From Streptomyces hawaiiensis (lineage in GTDB: Bacteria; Actinomycetota; Actinomycetes; Streptomycetales; Streptomycetaceae), in NCBI RefSeq assembly GCF_004803895.1, contig NZ_CP021978.1:6572001-6636000 (forward strand): 64,000 bases of DNA, read 5' to 3'. Positions 55,794-64,000 of the stretch are shown one piece after another. A program made the translations under genes and the position numbers. Positions within the stretch are counted from its first letter, which is position 1; the number at the start of each line of letters is the position of its first letter. The notes under the pieces are model-generated. The model saw only the letters and a list, made by a program, of their open reading frames with translations. It made no database searches and had not been told where the DNA came from.

Positions 55794-58700
55794 TCATGGC
55801 GTCCCCTGGTGGGGGAGTTCCTCCGTTGTCCGGGTCTCGTGGTGCTGCTGGGTGCCCAGGGTGAACTCGTGGGCGTAGACGGCTGCGTTCAGGGCGGCGC
55901 GCAGGCGGCCCACGACGCGTTCCACGTCTCCGCGCTCCGCCGGTGGATGCGGAGCACCGGCGCGTTCGCGGGTCGCTGCTGCCGTGCCGAGGAGGCGGGT
56001 CGCCCGTTCCGGGGCGTCTGTCAGGGAGTAGGCGCCTGCCAGGCCTTCCAGGGCCAGGGCGACCGAGCGGGGGTCCTTGGTCGTGGCGGCGGCCGCGAGG
56101 CCGTCCCGGTGGTACGCCAACGCCCCCCTGGCGTCGCCGCGCTGCTCGGCGATGAACCCCAACTCGGCCAGGACCAAGGCCAGTCCCGGGCCGTCGCCGC
56201 GGCGGCGGTTCCAGGCGAGCCAGGGGCGCAGCAACTCCTCGGCGGCGTCGAGGTGGCCCTGGCGGCGGGCGCTCAGGGCGAGGCCGAGCGCGGCGAACTG
56301 CTCCTCCGGCTGGTTGCCCTGCCCGACCGCGATGCGCAGGGCGCGCGTGTGCAGGTCGTCGGCCTCGTCGTAGCGCTGGGTGAGCAGGGCGATCCTGCCG
56401 AGACCCGACAGCTTCGTGGACATCTCGGGCCATGCCTCCAGGGCCTGGGCGATGCTCAGGCTCTCCCGGTGCAGCCGGGCGGCGAGGTCGTAGTCGCCGT
56501 TGATCTCGGCGAGCCTGCCGAGCACGTCCGTCGTCTTCAACCGGCCCCACAGGTCGCCCAGTTCCGCGAAGTGGGCGCGGGCCTCCTCGGCGTTGCCGCG
56601 CAGCGACTCCAGGTCCCCGCGGGCCAGGGCGAAACACGCGCGTGTGGTCAGCGCGGCGGCGGTGCCCCACGCGTCGCGCAGGGTGCGGAAGCGGACCAGG
56701 ACGCGCTCGGCGCGCCGCTCGCCCTCGACCAGCGCCCCCACCGTCCACTGCGCGTGCGCCAGGAACCACTGGGCCCTGGTCGACTCCAGGGTGGACTCCG
56801 GCGGGCACTCCTCCGGGGCGTCGCACTCCCCGTCGTGCTCGCCGAGCAGCAGGCGGATGCCGGTGTACCAGAACATCGCCTCCACACGCTCCTCGGGAGC
56901 GGCTTCACCGGGCGTGTCCAGGGCCGTCGCCAGTGCCCTGCGGGCCTCGCCCAGCCGGCCACGGACGTACCAGTACCAGGTCAGCGAGTTGACCAGGCGC
57001 AGTGCTTCCCGCGCGGCCCCGGCGCGGTCGGCCTCCGCCAGCGCGCGCTGCATGTTCGCCGTCTCCAGGTCCAGGTACAAAAACCAGCGGGACTGCTCCC
57101 GCTCGTGCAGACGCGGCCGGGCCCGCTCGGCGAGGCGGACGCAGTGGCGCAGGTACCGGGCGGCGGTCTCGGCGGACTCACCCGACTCGGCGAGTTGGTC
57201 ACGCGCGTAGACCGCGACGGACTCCAGCAACCGGTAGCGCGCACCCAGAGGTCCCTCGGTGCGGACGGCCAGCGAGCGTTCCACGAGCAGGCTCAGTGCG
57301 TCGACGACGTCGGCGGGGGACACGCCGCCGCCGGAGCACACGTCCTCGGCGGCCCGCAGTCCGCACCCCTCGCCGAACACCGACAGCCTGCGCAGCACGG
57401 TCCGTTCGCGGTCGTCGAGCAGGCCCCAGCTCCAGTCGAGCGTGGCCCGCAGCGTCCGCTGGCGTGAAGGGGCGTCCCGGTAACCGCTGTTGAGCACCTT
57501 GAGACGATCGTCGAGCCGGTCGTGCAGTTCCCTGATGCCCAGCGATCTCACGCGAGTGGCGGCCAGTTCCAGGGCGAGCGGGATGCCGTCGAGACGGCGG
57601 CACACATCGGCGACGAGGGGGGCGGTGGTGGCGTCGAGCACGAACTCCGGGGTCGTGGCCCTGGTCCTGTCCAGGAAGAGGCGTACGGCGCCCGCGCTCG
57701 TCAGGGCGTCGAGGTCCGGGTCGTCCGCCGGGGGCAGCGACAGGGGCGCCACCGGGTACACCGTCTCGTCCCGAGTGCGCAGCGGTTCCTGGCTGGTCGT
57801 CAGGATGCGCAGGTGCGGTGCCCGGCTCAGCAGCAGGGCGGCCAGTCGTGCGACGGCCTCCACGACGTGTTCGCAGTTGTCCAGCAGGAGCAGCAGCCGC
57901 CGGCCGGCCAGCGCGGTGGCCAGACGGTCCGTCGGGCCCTTGGCGTTGCCGTCCGAGGGGTTGTCCCGGATTCCCAGCGTCGCCATGACCTGCTCGGCCA
58001 GGGCCTCCGCGCCGGCGAACCGCTTCAGACCCCCGGCGTCCGCGAGCTCCACCAGCCAGGTGCCCTCGCCGAACGCGCACGCCGGACTCTCCGCCGCGGC
58101 CTGGGCGAGACGGGTCTTGCCGACCCCGCCCGGGCCGGTGAGCGTCACCAGACGGTGCTGTGAGAGCAGGGCCCGGATCGCCCGGACGTCCTGTTCGCGG
58201 CCCACCAGGGCCGAGGCCGAACCGGCCGGCCCGGGCCCCGCCCGCACCCCCGCGGTGGACCGCGCGGGCGCCGCCGATGCCCCGGGTGCCGGGCGGGCCA
58301 GAACCGGATCGTGGCGCAGGACGGCCTGCCGCAGCGCCTCCAGGGACGGCCCGGGGGTCAGCCCCAACTCCTCGTCGAGCCGGCGCCGCAGATCGTTGAA
58401 GCAGTCGAGCGCGTCGGAGGAGCGGCCCGCCTGGTAGAGCGCCCGCATCAACGCGCCCCGCAGTCCCTCGCGCAGCGGATGCCGCTCCACCAGCTCCGTC
58501 AGCTCGCCCACCAGCATGCTGTGCTCGCCCAACTCCAGCCGGACTCCGGCGTGTTCCTCCACCGCCGCCAGCCGCTCCTCCTCCAGGCTCGCCGCCGTCG
58601 GCCGCACCGACGGCTGGTCCGCGAACCCGGCGAAGGCGGGGCCCCGCCACAGCGCCAGCGCCTCGGCGTACAGCGGTGCCCGCGTCACCGGGTCCTCGCC

Positions 58701-59048
58701 GGACCGGGCCCGGGTGACCAGTTCACGGAACCGCCCGGCGTCGAGCGCTGCGGCCGGGACGTCCAGGACGTATCCGGGCGGCCGGTGTGCGATCCGTTCG
58801 CGGCCGCCCGGCTCCGCGTCCTCCAACACGCGCCGCAACTGGGAGACTTTGGCCTGGAGCGACGCCGTCGGCCGTGCCGTGAACGTCGAGCCGCCCCACA
58901 GGTCCTCGATGAGCCGCGCCGCCGGGACGACCTGCCCGTGGTGGGCGAGCAGATCGGCGAGGAGCATGCGCACCTTGACTTCGGGGACCCGCACGACCCG
59001 ACTCTCGTCCGTGCGCACCTCCAGCGGCCCCAGCACCCCGAACTCCAT
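55794..59048 (-). CDS. AfsR-like SARP regulator (OmpR HTH + BTAD + NB-ARC + TPR)
   Basis: This 1084-residue regulator has an N-terminal winged helix (FGVLGPLEVRTDESRVVRVP, residues 1-95), then the bacterial transcriptional activation domain (95-245, ADQPSVRPTAASLEEERLAA, HPLREGLRGALMRALYQAGR). Next comes an NB-ARC-type ATPase with Walker A LTGPGGVGKTRLAQA and LLLLLDNCEHVVEA. TPR-type helices fill the last 450 residues. The ATG at 59048 (MEFGVLGPLEV) is typical; the much longer open frame upstream is not coding. AfsR-like proteins activate secondary metabolism or stress genes on signal and ATP binding. It is divergent from the imine-reductase-like gene. Confidence 0.92.
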   Translation of the reverse strand: MEFGVLGPLEVRTDESRVVRVPEVKVRMLLADLLAHHGQVVPAARLIEDLWGGSTFTARPTASLQAKVSQLRRVLEDAEPGGRERIAHRPPGYVLDVPAAALDAGRFRELVTRARSGEDPVTRAPLYAEALALWRGPAFAGFADQPSVRPTAASLEEERLAAVEEHAGVRLELGEHSMLVGELTELVERHPLREGLRGALMRALYQAGRSSDALDCFNDLRRRLDEELGLTPGPSLEALRQAVLRHDPVLARPAPGASAAPARSTAGVRAGPGPAGSASALVGREQDVRAIRALLSQHRLVTLTGPGGVGKTRLAQAAAESPACAFGEGTWLVELADAGGLKRFAGAEALAEQVMATLGIRDNPSDGNAKGPTDRLATALAGRRLLLLLDNCEHVVEAVARLAALLLSRAPHLRILTTSQEPLRTRDETVYPVAPLSLPPADDPDLDALTSAGAVRLFLDRTRATTPEFVLDATTAPLVADVCRRLDGIPLALELAATRVRSLGIRELHDRLDDRLKVLNSGYRDAPSRQRTLRATLDWSWGLLDDRERTVLRRLSVFGEGCGLRAAEDVCSGGGVSPADVVDALSLLVERSLAVRTEGPLGARYRLLESVAVYARDQLAESGESAETAARYLRHCVRLAERARPRLHEREQSRWFLYLDLETANMQRALAEADRAGAAREALRLVNSLTWYWYVRGRLGEARRALATALDTPGEAAPEERVEAMFWYTGIRLLLGEHDGECDAPEECPPESTLESTRAQWFLAHAQWTVGALVEGERRAERVLVRFRTLRDAWGTAAALTTRACFALARGDLESLRGNAEEARAHFAELGDLWGRLKTTDVLGRLAEINGDYDLAARLHRESLSIAQALEAWPEMSTKLSGLGRIALLTQRYDEADDLHTRALRIAVGQGNQPEEQFAALGLALSARRQGHLDAAEELLRPWLAWNRRRGDGPGLALVLAELGFIAEQRGDARGALAYHRDGLAAAATTKDPRSVALALEGLAGAYSLTDAPERATRLLGTAAATRERAGAPHPPAERGDVERVVGRLRAALNAAVYAHEFTLGTQQHHETRTTEELPHQGTP

Positions 59049-59336
59049 GATCTCAGCGTAACCGGCGGACGACCGGCGCCACGTGCGACGAAAAGGGCTC
59101 TGCCGCCGGTCCGGAGGGCGCCCCCGCAGCGTTTTCCGAAGTCGTCCGAAGCGAATCCGAAGGGGCGGATGCCAGGGTTCCCCGAGGAAAGCGGCCCGGG
59201 GCCGCGTCCGGACCGGCCCAGCGTTTTTCTCTGAGCCGACGTCACGCCCCGCGGAACATCTCAAGCCGCCTTCCCATCGGCGGGCCCCCGCGTGCCGGCC
59301 CGCACAGCACACCACTTCGTACTGGAGGAACAGATC

Positions 59337-60224
59337 ATGGGTGACAACCACACCTCGGTGTCGGTGCTCGGCCTCGGCCTGATGGGGCAGGCCCTGGCCG
59401 CCGCCTTCCTGAAGGCGGGTCATGCCACCACCGTGTGGAACCGCTCGGCGGACAAGGCCGATCGTCTCGTCGCGGACGGCGCGGTCCTCGCCGCCGACCC
59501 CGCCGACGCCGTCGCCGCGAGCGACCTCGTGGTCGTATGCGTGTCGACGTACGACGTGGTGCACGACGTCATCGGCTCGCTCGGCGACGCCCTGCGCGGC
59601 AAGACCGTCGTCAACCTGACCACGGGCTCCTCCGAGCAGGCCCGGCAGACCGCCGCGTGGGCGGAGAAGAACGGCGCGCGGTACCTCGACGGCGCCATCA
59701 TGATCACACCGCCCGGCATCGGCGCCGCCACCTCCGTCGTCTTCTACGCCGGTGACCAGTCCGTCTTCGACGCCCACGAGCCCGTTCTGAAGCTCCTCGG
59801 CGGCGGCACCACCTACCTCGGCACCGACCACGGCAAGCCCGCCCTGTTCGACGTGTCGCTGCTCGGCCTGATGTGGGGCGCCCTCAACAGCTTCCTGCAC
59901 GGCGTTGCCATCGTGGAGACCGGCGGCGTCAAGGCGCGGGAGTTCCTGCCGTGGGCGCACATGTGGCTGGACGCCATCAAGATGTTCACGGCCGACTACG
60001 CCGCGCAGATCGACGCCGGCGACGAGAGGTTCCCGGCCAACGACGCCACCCTGGAGACGCACCTGGGCGCGCTCAAGCACCTCGTCGAGGAGAGCGAGGC
60101 GCTCGGCGTCGACACCGAACTGCCCAGGTACTCCGAGGCGCTGATGGAGGGCATCATCGCCCAGGGCCACGCCAAGAACAGCTACGCCAGCGTCGTGAAG
60201 GCATACCGCCGCCCGAACCAGTGA
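59337..60224 (+). CDS. NAD(P)-dependent oxidoreductase, imine reductase-like
   Basis: This 295-residue enzyme has an N-terminal Rossmann domain (VSVLGLGLMGQALAAAFLKA; WNRSADK after beta-2 suits NADPH) and a helical C-terminal domain. It belongs to the 6-phosphogluconate dehydrogenase-like group. LVVVCVSTYDVVHDVIG, NLTTGSSEQARQTAAWAEKN and FDVSLLGLMWGALNSFLHG are the imine reductase pattern; Asp in LFDVSLLGL is at the position that separates the two stereochemical classes. ATG 59337 follows GGAGGAACAGATC. It stands 289 bases from the AfsR-like gene, divergent, and may be its target. Natural imine substrate unknown. Confidence 0.87.
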   Translation: MGDNHTSVSVLGLGLMGQALAAAFLKAGHATTVWNRSADKADRLVADGAVLAADPADAVAASDLVVVCVSTYDVVHDVIGSLGDALRGKTVVNLTTGSSEQARQTAAWAEKNGARYLDGAIMITPPGIGAATSVVFYAGDQSVFDAHEPVLKLLGGGTTYLGTDHGKPALFDVSLLGLMWGALNSFLHGVAIVETGGVKAREFLPWAHMWLDAIKMFTADYAAQIDAGDERFPANDATLETHLGALKHLVEESEALGVDTELPRYSEALMEGIIAQGHAKNSYASVVKAYRRPNQ

Positions 60225-60476
60225 TGACCGGGTCCGGTTCCGTCCGTGGGTGCCGCGCGTTCTCCCGGGCGCCGAACCGGCATCGAGGCGGGCCGTGTCA
60301 GCCGGGCGGGACCCTCGGGAGCATTCCCCGGACGCGTCCCCCGATCGCGTCGCGGACCGGCCGGACCGCCTTCCCGATGACCCGGCGCATGACCCGCCTC
60401 GCCGGATTGCCCCGCCCTCTCGGCATGCGGTTGGATCAGCGGACCGCCTGAACGAGGCAGCGACCGAGGAGAGTTG

Positions 60477-61001
60477 ATGGCAACAGAGGGGGAGCGGCCG
60501 GAGAGCGCGGCGCCGGGCCCTGCCAGTGGGCCGGACCGGCACTTCACGCCCGGCGACGGCAGGTGGGGCTACGTGTCCCCGCCGCCTCCGGACGCGAGCG
60601 CCGTCGAACTCCTCGCCGTCCTCGGGGAGGTGCGGTCCGACCTCGCGCCCCTGCAAGGCACGGACGAGATCGTCGCCCTGCGGGACGAGTGCGACGCGGC
60701 CGTCGAGGAGATCTCCCGGACCGGCCGCGTCACGCCGGATCTCATCGCCCGGCTCCGCGCCCGTCTCGCGGCGGCGGGACCGGCCCAGCCGTTCCTGGCC
60801 TCGGGCACCGCTCTCGCCCGGTCACTCGACCGGCTGGAGGCGCACCTGCCCACCGCGCGCCCTGTCGGGGAGGCGTCGATGCGGACCATGCCCGCCGGTC
60901 GCGCGCGCCCCGGCGGCTACGAAACCCCGGCCGGCCACACCCCACCCGGCCCCAGCACCGGTTCCGACGACGACGAATGGCCCGACCCGGCCGATGGGTG
61001 A
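60477..61001 (+). CDS. Hypothetical Pro/Ala-rich soluble protein
   Basis: This 174-residue protein was not recognised. It has Pro/Gly-rich, disordered ends and a central helical hairpin (ASAVELLAVLGEVRSDLAPL to RTGRVTPDLIARLRARLAAA). ATG 60477 has GAGGAGAGTTG upstream. Its stop lies inside the next gene (8-base overlap), so it is coupled to the membrane protein and may be its soluble partner. No Cys, signal or membrane span. Confidence 0.7.
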   Translation: MATEGERPESAAPGPASGPDRHFTPGDGRWGYVSPPPPDASAVELLAVLGEVRSDLAPLQGTDEIVALRDECDAAVEEISRTGRVTPDLIARLRARLAAAGPAQPFLASGTALARSLDRLEAHLPTARPVGEASMRTMPAGRARPGGYETPAGHTPPGPSTGSDDDEWPDPADG

Positions 61002-62031
61002 CATCGCCAAAGGCGTACTGGGCGGGGCCTGGACGCTGCTGGTGGGCTGGATCCTGCCCACCGCGCTGAATCTCACCGTCTTCCTGCTCGCCGTCGCCCC
61101 GAGCCTGCGCGGCCTCGGCCCGCTCGAACGGCTGCGCGGCGCGAGCGGACTCGGCACCGGCCTCACCCTGCTGACCGGGGCACTGCTGCTCGGACTGGTC
61201 GCCAACGCCTGCCAGAACGCGCTCTACCGGCTCCTGGAGGGGTACCTGCTGTGGCCGGCCCGGGCCTTCGAAGCGGGCTGCCGGCGCGGTCGCCGCAACA
61301 GGGCGTTCCTCGCGGACCGGCTGACCGTGCTCCGTCTGGAGCTCCGCGAGGCCGAGCAGGGGCCACTGCGGACCGAGGACGCCCAGGAGCTCGCCAGGCT
61401 GCTGGCCGACCCGCGGCTCGCCCGGGCCGCCGCACGGGACCGCCGTCGTACCGCTGTCCAGCGCGGGCTGCTGCGTGAGCGGTTCGCCCGGTTCCCGATC
61501 GCCGACGACCAGATCGCCCCGACCCGGCTCGGGAACGCCATCCGCCGCTTCGAGGAGTACGGCTGGGACCGCTACCGCCTCGACACCCAGCTGCTGTGGA
61601 ACGAACTCACCGGCTGCGTCCCGGACCAGATCCGCCGCCAGAGTGAACTCGCCCGCGCCAGCGTCGACTTCTTCGTGGCCCTGCTGTCCGGCCACGTCGC
61701 CGTCGCCCTGGCGGCGGCTCTCGCCCTGGCGGCCGGCAGCCGGCCGGACCGCCTCGCCCTGCTGAGCGCCCTCGTCGTACTCCTCGCGCTCGTGCCGGTC
61801 TGGTACCGGTCGGCGGTCACCGCGACCGACGAGTGGGCGGCCGCCGTCCGCGCCCTGGTCAACACCGGCCGGAAACCCCTCGCGGCATCCCTCGGCCTGA
61901 CCCTCCCGCAGACCCTCGCCGCGGAGCGCGACATGTGGACGATGGTGTCGCGGCTCTCCCGCATCCCGTACCACGAACGCGCCGCCGCCCTGGACGCCTA
62001 CCGCGCGGAACCCACCACGGACCCGGCCTGA
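60994..62031 (+). CDS. Hypothetical membrane protein, four or five spans
   Basis: This 345-residue protein has N-terminal spans (TLLVGWILPTALNLTVFLLA; GTGLTLLTGALLLGLVANAC), a long soluble helical middle (RRGRRNRAFLADRLTVLRLE, basic and acidic) and two further spans at ~235-275 (VAVALAAALALAAGSRP; LALLSALVVLLALVPVWYRS). ATG 60994 overlaps the upstream gene by 8 bases. Family not recognised. The arrangement of paired membrane ends around a large cytoplasmic part is seen in Streptomyces anti-phage and stress membrane proteins, but no such role is shown. Confidence 0.72.
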   Translation: MGDIAKGVLGGAWTLLVGWILPTALNLTVFLLAVAPSLRGLGPLERLRGASGLGTGLTLLTGALLLGLVANACQNALYRLLEGYLLWPARAFEAGCRRGRRNRAFLADRLTVLRLELREAEQGPLRTEDAQELARLLADPRLARAAARDRRRTAVQRGLLRERFARFPIADDQIAPTRLGNAIRRFEEYGWDRYRLDTQLLWNELTGCVPDQIRRQSELARASVDFFVALLSGHVAVALAAALALAAGSRPDRLALLSALVVLLALVPVWYRSAVTATDEWAAAVRALVNTGRKPLAASLGLTLPQTLAAERDMWTMVSRLSRIPYHERAAALDAYRAEPTTDPA

Positions 62032-62107
62032 CCCGACCCGCCGCGGTCCGCGGACGGTGGTCGGAATCCGGTCGTCCGCGACGGCCGGCCGAGCCTAGGG
62101 TGCGGCC

Positions 62108-62797
62108 ATGGACTGGAGTGCGTGGCACGGCAAGTACGACACGGCCGATTCCTGGATGGCGCGGCGCCTGCGGACCGTGCGGCAGCAGATCCGCCAGGCC
62201 CTGGACGACGCCCCGGCCGGACCGCTGAAGGTGATCAGCCTGTGCGCCGGGGACGGCAGGGACCTTCTCCACGTCCTCGCCCGTCACCCCCGGCGCCACG
62301 AGGTGCGGGCGAGACTGGTCGAACTGGACCCCCGCAACGCCGAGGCGGCCTCGGACACGGCACGCCGGGCACACCTGGACGGGGTCGAGGTGGTGACGGG
62401 TGACGCCTCGCTCGTCGACCGGTACCAGGACCTGGCTCCCGCGGACCTCGTGCTGGTCTGCGGAGTGTTCGGCAACATCACCGACCCCGACATCGAGCGG
62501 ACCATCGGCGCATGCGCCCAGCTGTGCAGGACCGGCGGCACCGTCGTCTGGACCCGGCACCGCGGCGAGCCCGACCGGGTGCCGCTGATCTGCGAGTGGT
62601 TCGAGAGGGAGGGGTTCGAACCGCGGTGGCTGTCCGAACCGGAGGCCGGCTACGGCGTCGGGGTGCACCGGTTCGCCGGCACCCCTCGGCCGCCGCGCCC
62701 CGGCCTGCGCATGTTCGAGTTCGTCGGCTACGACGTGCTGCGGACCCGCACCGGGACGGGAGGTGCCCCGCCCGCCCCTGATGCGACGCCGTCGTAA
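62108..62797 (+). CDS. Class I SAM-dependent methyltransferase
   Basis: This 229-residue Rossmann-fold methyltransferase has motif I as KVISLCAGDGRDLLHVLARH (GDGRD in place of GxGxG), the acidic end of beta-2 in RARLVELDPRNAEAA and motif II/III in GVEVVTGDASLVDRY. The middle LVLVCGVFGNITDPDIERTI and the late aromatic EFVGYDVLRTRTG match small actinobacterial methyltransferases of unknown target. ATG 62108 begins MDWSAWHGKYD. It stands alone on the plus strand, 76 bases after the membrane gene. Confidence 0.87.
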   Translation: MDWSAWHGKYDTADSWMARRLRTVRQQIRQALDDAPAGPLKVISLCAGDGRDLLHVLARHPRRHEVRARLVELDPRNAEAASDTARRAHLDGVEVVTGDASLVDRYQDLAPADLVLVCGVFGNITDPDIERTIGACAQLCRTGGTVVWTRHRGEPDRVPLICEWFEREGFEPRWLSEPEAGYGVGVHRFAGTPRPPRPGLRMFEFVGYDVLRTRTGTGGAPPAPDATPS

Positions 62798-62995
62798 TCA
62801 CGCCGATTTTGCGGTCGTGGCGTACGGCCGGGTGAGCGACGGGGCGAGCGGCGAGAGAATGGTGAGGGCCCGGCAGCGAGCTCCGCGGACCGGAACGCTG
62901 CCGAGGCAGGCAAGCTCCGAGATCAGGCACGCTCCCCAGATGTGATCGGACCGTCTTCAGACCGGCACGGACGCGCCGGAACGGAGGACTGACTC

Positions 62996-64000
62996 ATGGC
63001 CACCCCGCTCACCGCCGCCCGGCTCGTCGCCGCGTTGAAGGCCGAGGGCTGCGCCGTTCACGAGGTCACCGGCTGGCGCACCAACAACCGGAACCACAAA
63101 GGCCCTTGGGGCCCCGTGCACGGCGTGATGATCCACCACACCGTCACCGGCCCCGGCACGGACGTCGTCGGGCTGATCTTCCACGGCCACAGCGCCCTGC
63201 CCGGCCCGCTCGCCACCGGATGCGTCACCAAGGACGGCGTCGTCCACCTCACCGGCAACGGCCGGGCCAACCATGCCGGCGGCGGCGACGGCGACGTGCT
63301 CAACGCCGTCATCGGCGAGTCGTACGGCACGTACCCGCCCCCGACGCACGAGCACGACGGCTCGGCCGGCGCGGTCGACGGCAACGCCCGGTTCTACGGC
63401 TGGGAGTGCGAGAACAAGGGCGACGGCAAGGACCCGTGGCCGCCCGCCCAGTACGTCGCGATGGTCAAGGCCACCGCCGCGATCTGCCGCGCGCACGGCT
63501 GGGGCCGCAAGAGCGCCATCGGCCACCTGGAATGGAGCGACTGGAAGATCGACCCGCGCGGATTCGACATGGCGGGCTTCCGCCGTGACGTCGCCGACGC
63601 CCTGGCCCACCCGGCGGGCCGGTGGGAAGGAGAGGACCCCATGCCCCAGTACGTCAACCTCGGTGCCGCCGCGCGGTACCACCTCGCGCCCGGCGCCTGG
63701 GACTCGGTCGAGTTCACTGCGGAGTGGACCGACGAGACCGGCGACCACGCCACCGGAGGGAGCGTCTTCGCCCGCGGCCCGGCCCGCTTCAGCGGAACCC
63801 TCGGCCTCCACCTCGACGGTCTGCCCGTCGGCGCGGTCGTCCAGGCGCGCATGTCGGAGTACCAGGGTGACCGGCACCGCGCGGACCATCCGATCCACGA
63901 GATCGTCGGCACGGGCGGCGGCACCTTCGCGGTACTGCCCGTGACGAAGCGGATCGCGTCGGGCCGCAGCATGCGGGTGCGGCTGCTGAACCAGGCCCCC
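62996..64000 (+). CDS. N-acetylmuramoyl-L-alanine amidase (Amidase_2), 3' end outside window
   Basis: The frame from ATG 62996 (ACGGAGGACTGACTC upstream) is open to the window end, 335 codons. Residues ~25-200 are a zinc amidase-2/PGRP domain: VHGVMIHHTVTGPGTD (first zinc His), FYGWECENKGDGKDPWPPAQ, and IGHLEWSDWKIDPRGFD (second His, then the catalytic Lys/Asp region). A beta-rich C-terminal domain follows (VEFTAEWTDETGDHATGGSV, LHLDGLPVGAVVQARMSEYQ). It would cut the bond between MurNAc and L-Ala in peptidoglycan. No signal peptide is seen, as in phage endolysins; the start is well supported. Confidence 0.9.
   Translation, partial: MATPLTAARLVAALKAEGCAVHEVTGWRTNNRNHKGPWGPVHGVMIHHTVTGPGTDVVGLIFHGHSALPGPLATGCVTKDGVVHLTGNGRANHAGGGDGDVLNAVIGESYGTYPPPTHEHDGSAGAVDGNARFYGWECENKGDGKDPWPPAQYVAMVKATAAICRAHGWGRKSAIGHLEWSDWKIDPRGFDMAGFRRDVADALAHPAGRWEGEDPMPQYVNLGAAARYHLAPGAWDSVEFTAEWTDETGDHATGGSVFARGPARFSGTLGLHLDGLPVGAVVQARMSEYQGDRHRADHPIHEIVGTGGGTFAVLPVTKRIASGRSMRVRLLNQAP

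Noticed and set aside
59049..60656. N-terminal extension of the AfsR-like gene to 60656
   Set aside because: The extension lies opposite the imine reductase-like gene and has no domain; the winged-helix start MEFGVLGPLEV at 59048 is the standard one.
1..64000. tRNA gene as the integration site of the accessory region
   Set aside because: No tRNA-like cloverleaf was recognised at either edge; the methyltransferase 3' end fits better.

Overview
The window is high-GC actinobacterial DNA, almost certainly from a Streptomyces chromosome. The codon usage, the frequent GTG starts, some apparently leaderless starts and the gene families all fit: SARP/AfsR regulator, MmyB-type XRE regulators, Streptomyces-style RHS toxins, MmcQ, DinB/DUF664 and DUF6223. 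No tRNA, rRNA, CRISPR array or replication origin was seen.

Layout. (a) 1-5.37 kb looks like chromosomal backbone: the end of a TetR regulator, a PfkB sugar kinase with a 39-residue membrane ORF against its 3' end, a KimA-type potassium/APC permease and a TRAM-domain RNA methyltransferase. (b) 5.4-53.1 kb is an accessory region that starts exactly at the 3' end of the methyltransferase gene. It carries several unrelated cargo blocks: a TetR-controlled MBL hydrolase/MFS pump/AtzG-like subunit/amidase unit with three matching operators (5.8-10.6 kb); SDR/MFS/XRE/hydrolase (11-15.7 kb); XRE/SDR/SDR with enzyme fragments (16.9-22.3 kb); an FAD oxidase and small genes (22.9-27 kb); an orphan RHS RNase tip with barstar (28-30 kb); MmcQ/cupin/ferredoxin/P450 (30.6-33 kb); an IS5-family element with an ankyrin passenger gene that splits a DUF1579-like gene (33.4-34.6 kb); an AraC-type regulator, APC permease, DinB, dehalogenase, MFS and a Tat-exported PLP enzyme (34.8-43.7 kb); a cut prenyl synthase meeting a cut immunity gene (44.7-46 kb); and a complete RHS polymorphic-toxin operon (46.2-52.6 kb). 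(c) 53.1-64 kb again looks like backbone: a two-component system, a DUF6223 membrane protein, a large AfsR-type regulator, an imine-reductase-like enzyme, two co-transcribed hypothetical genes, a methyltransferase and the start of a peptidoglycan amidase.

The accessory region is held together by a dispersed repeat, TGACGCTC-N3-TGACGCTC (full and degenerate copies at 5528, 15840, 16182, 22500, 27316, 29974, 46238 and 52965, all in the same orientation). Copies lie at the borders of cargo blocks, and two of them enclose the intact RHS operon. Two decayed copies of the methyltransferase 3' end at 15.94-16.08 kb suggest repeated insertion at that gene end. Many genes in the region are cut or frameshifted (aceA, DDAH, alcohol dehydrogenase, SDR, aldo/keto reductase, dienelactone-hydrolase-like, MFS, Atu4866, immunity and toxin fragments), as expected of a site with repeated gain and loss.

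The best candidates for new biology are the repeat-bounded cassette arrangement with RHS tip/immunity modules, the ankyrin passenger in the IS, the AtzG-like/amidase regulon and the Tat-exported PLP enzyme operon. All functional calls come from reading motifs; no database search was run.
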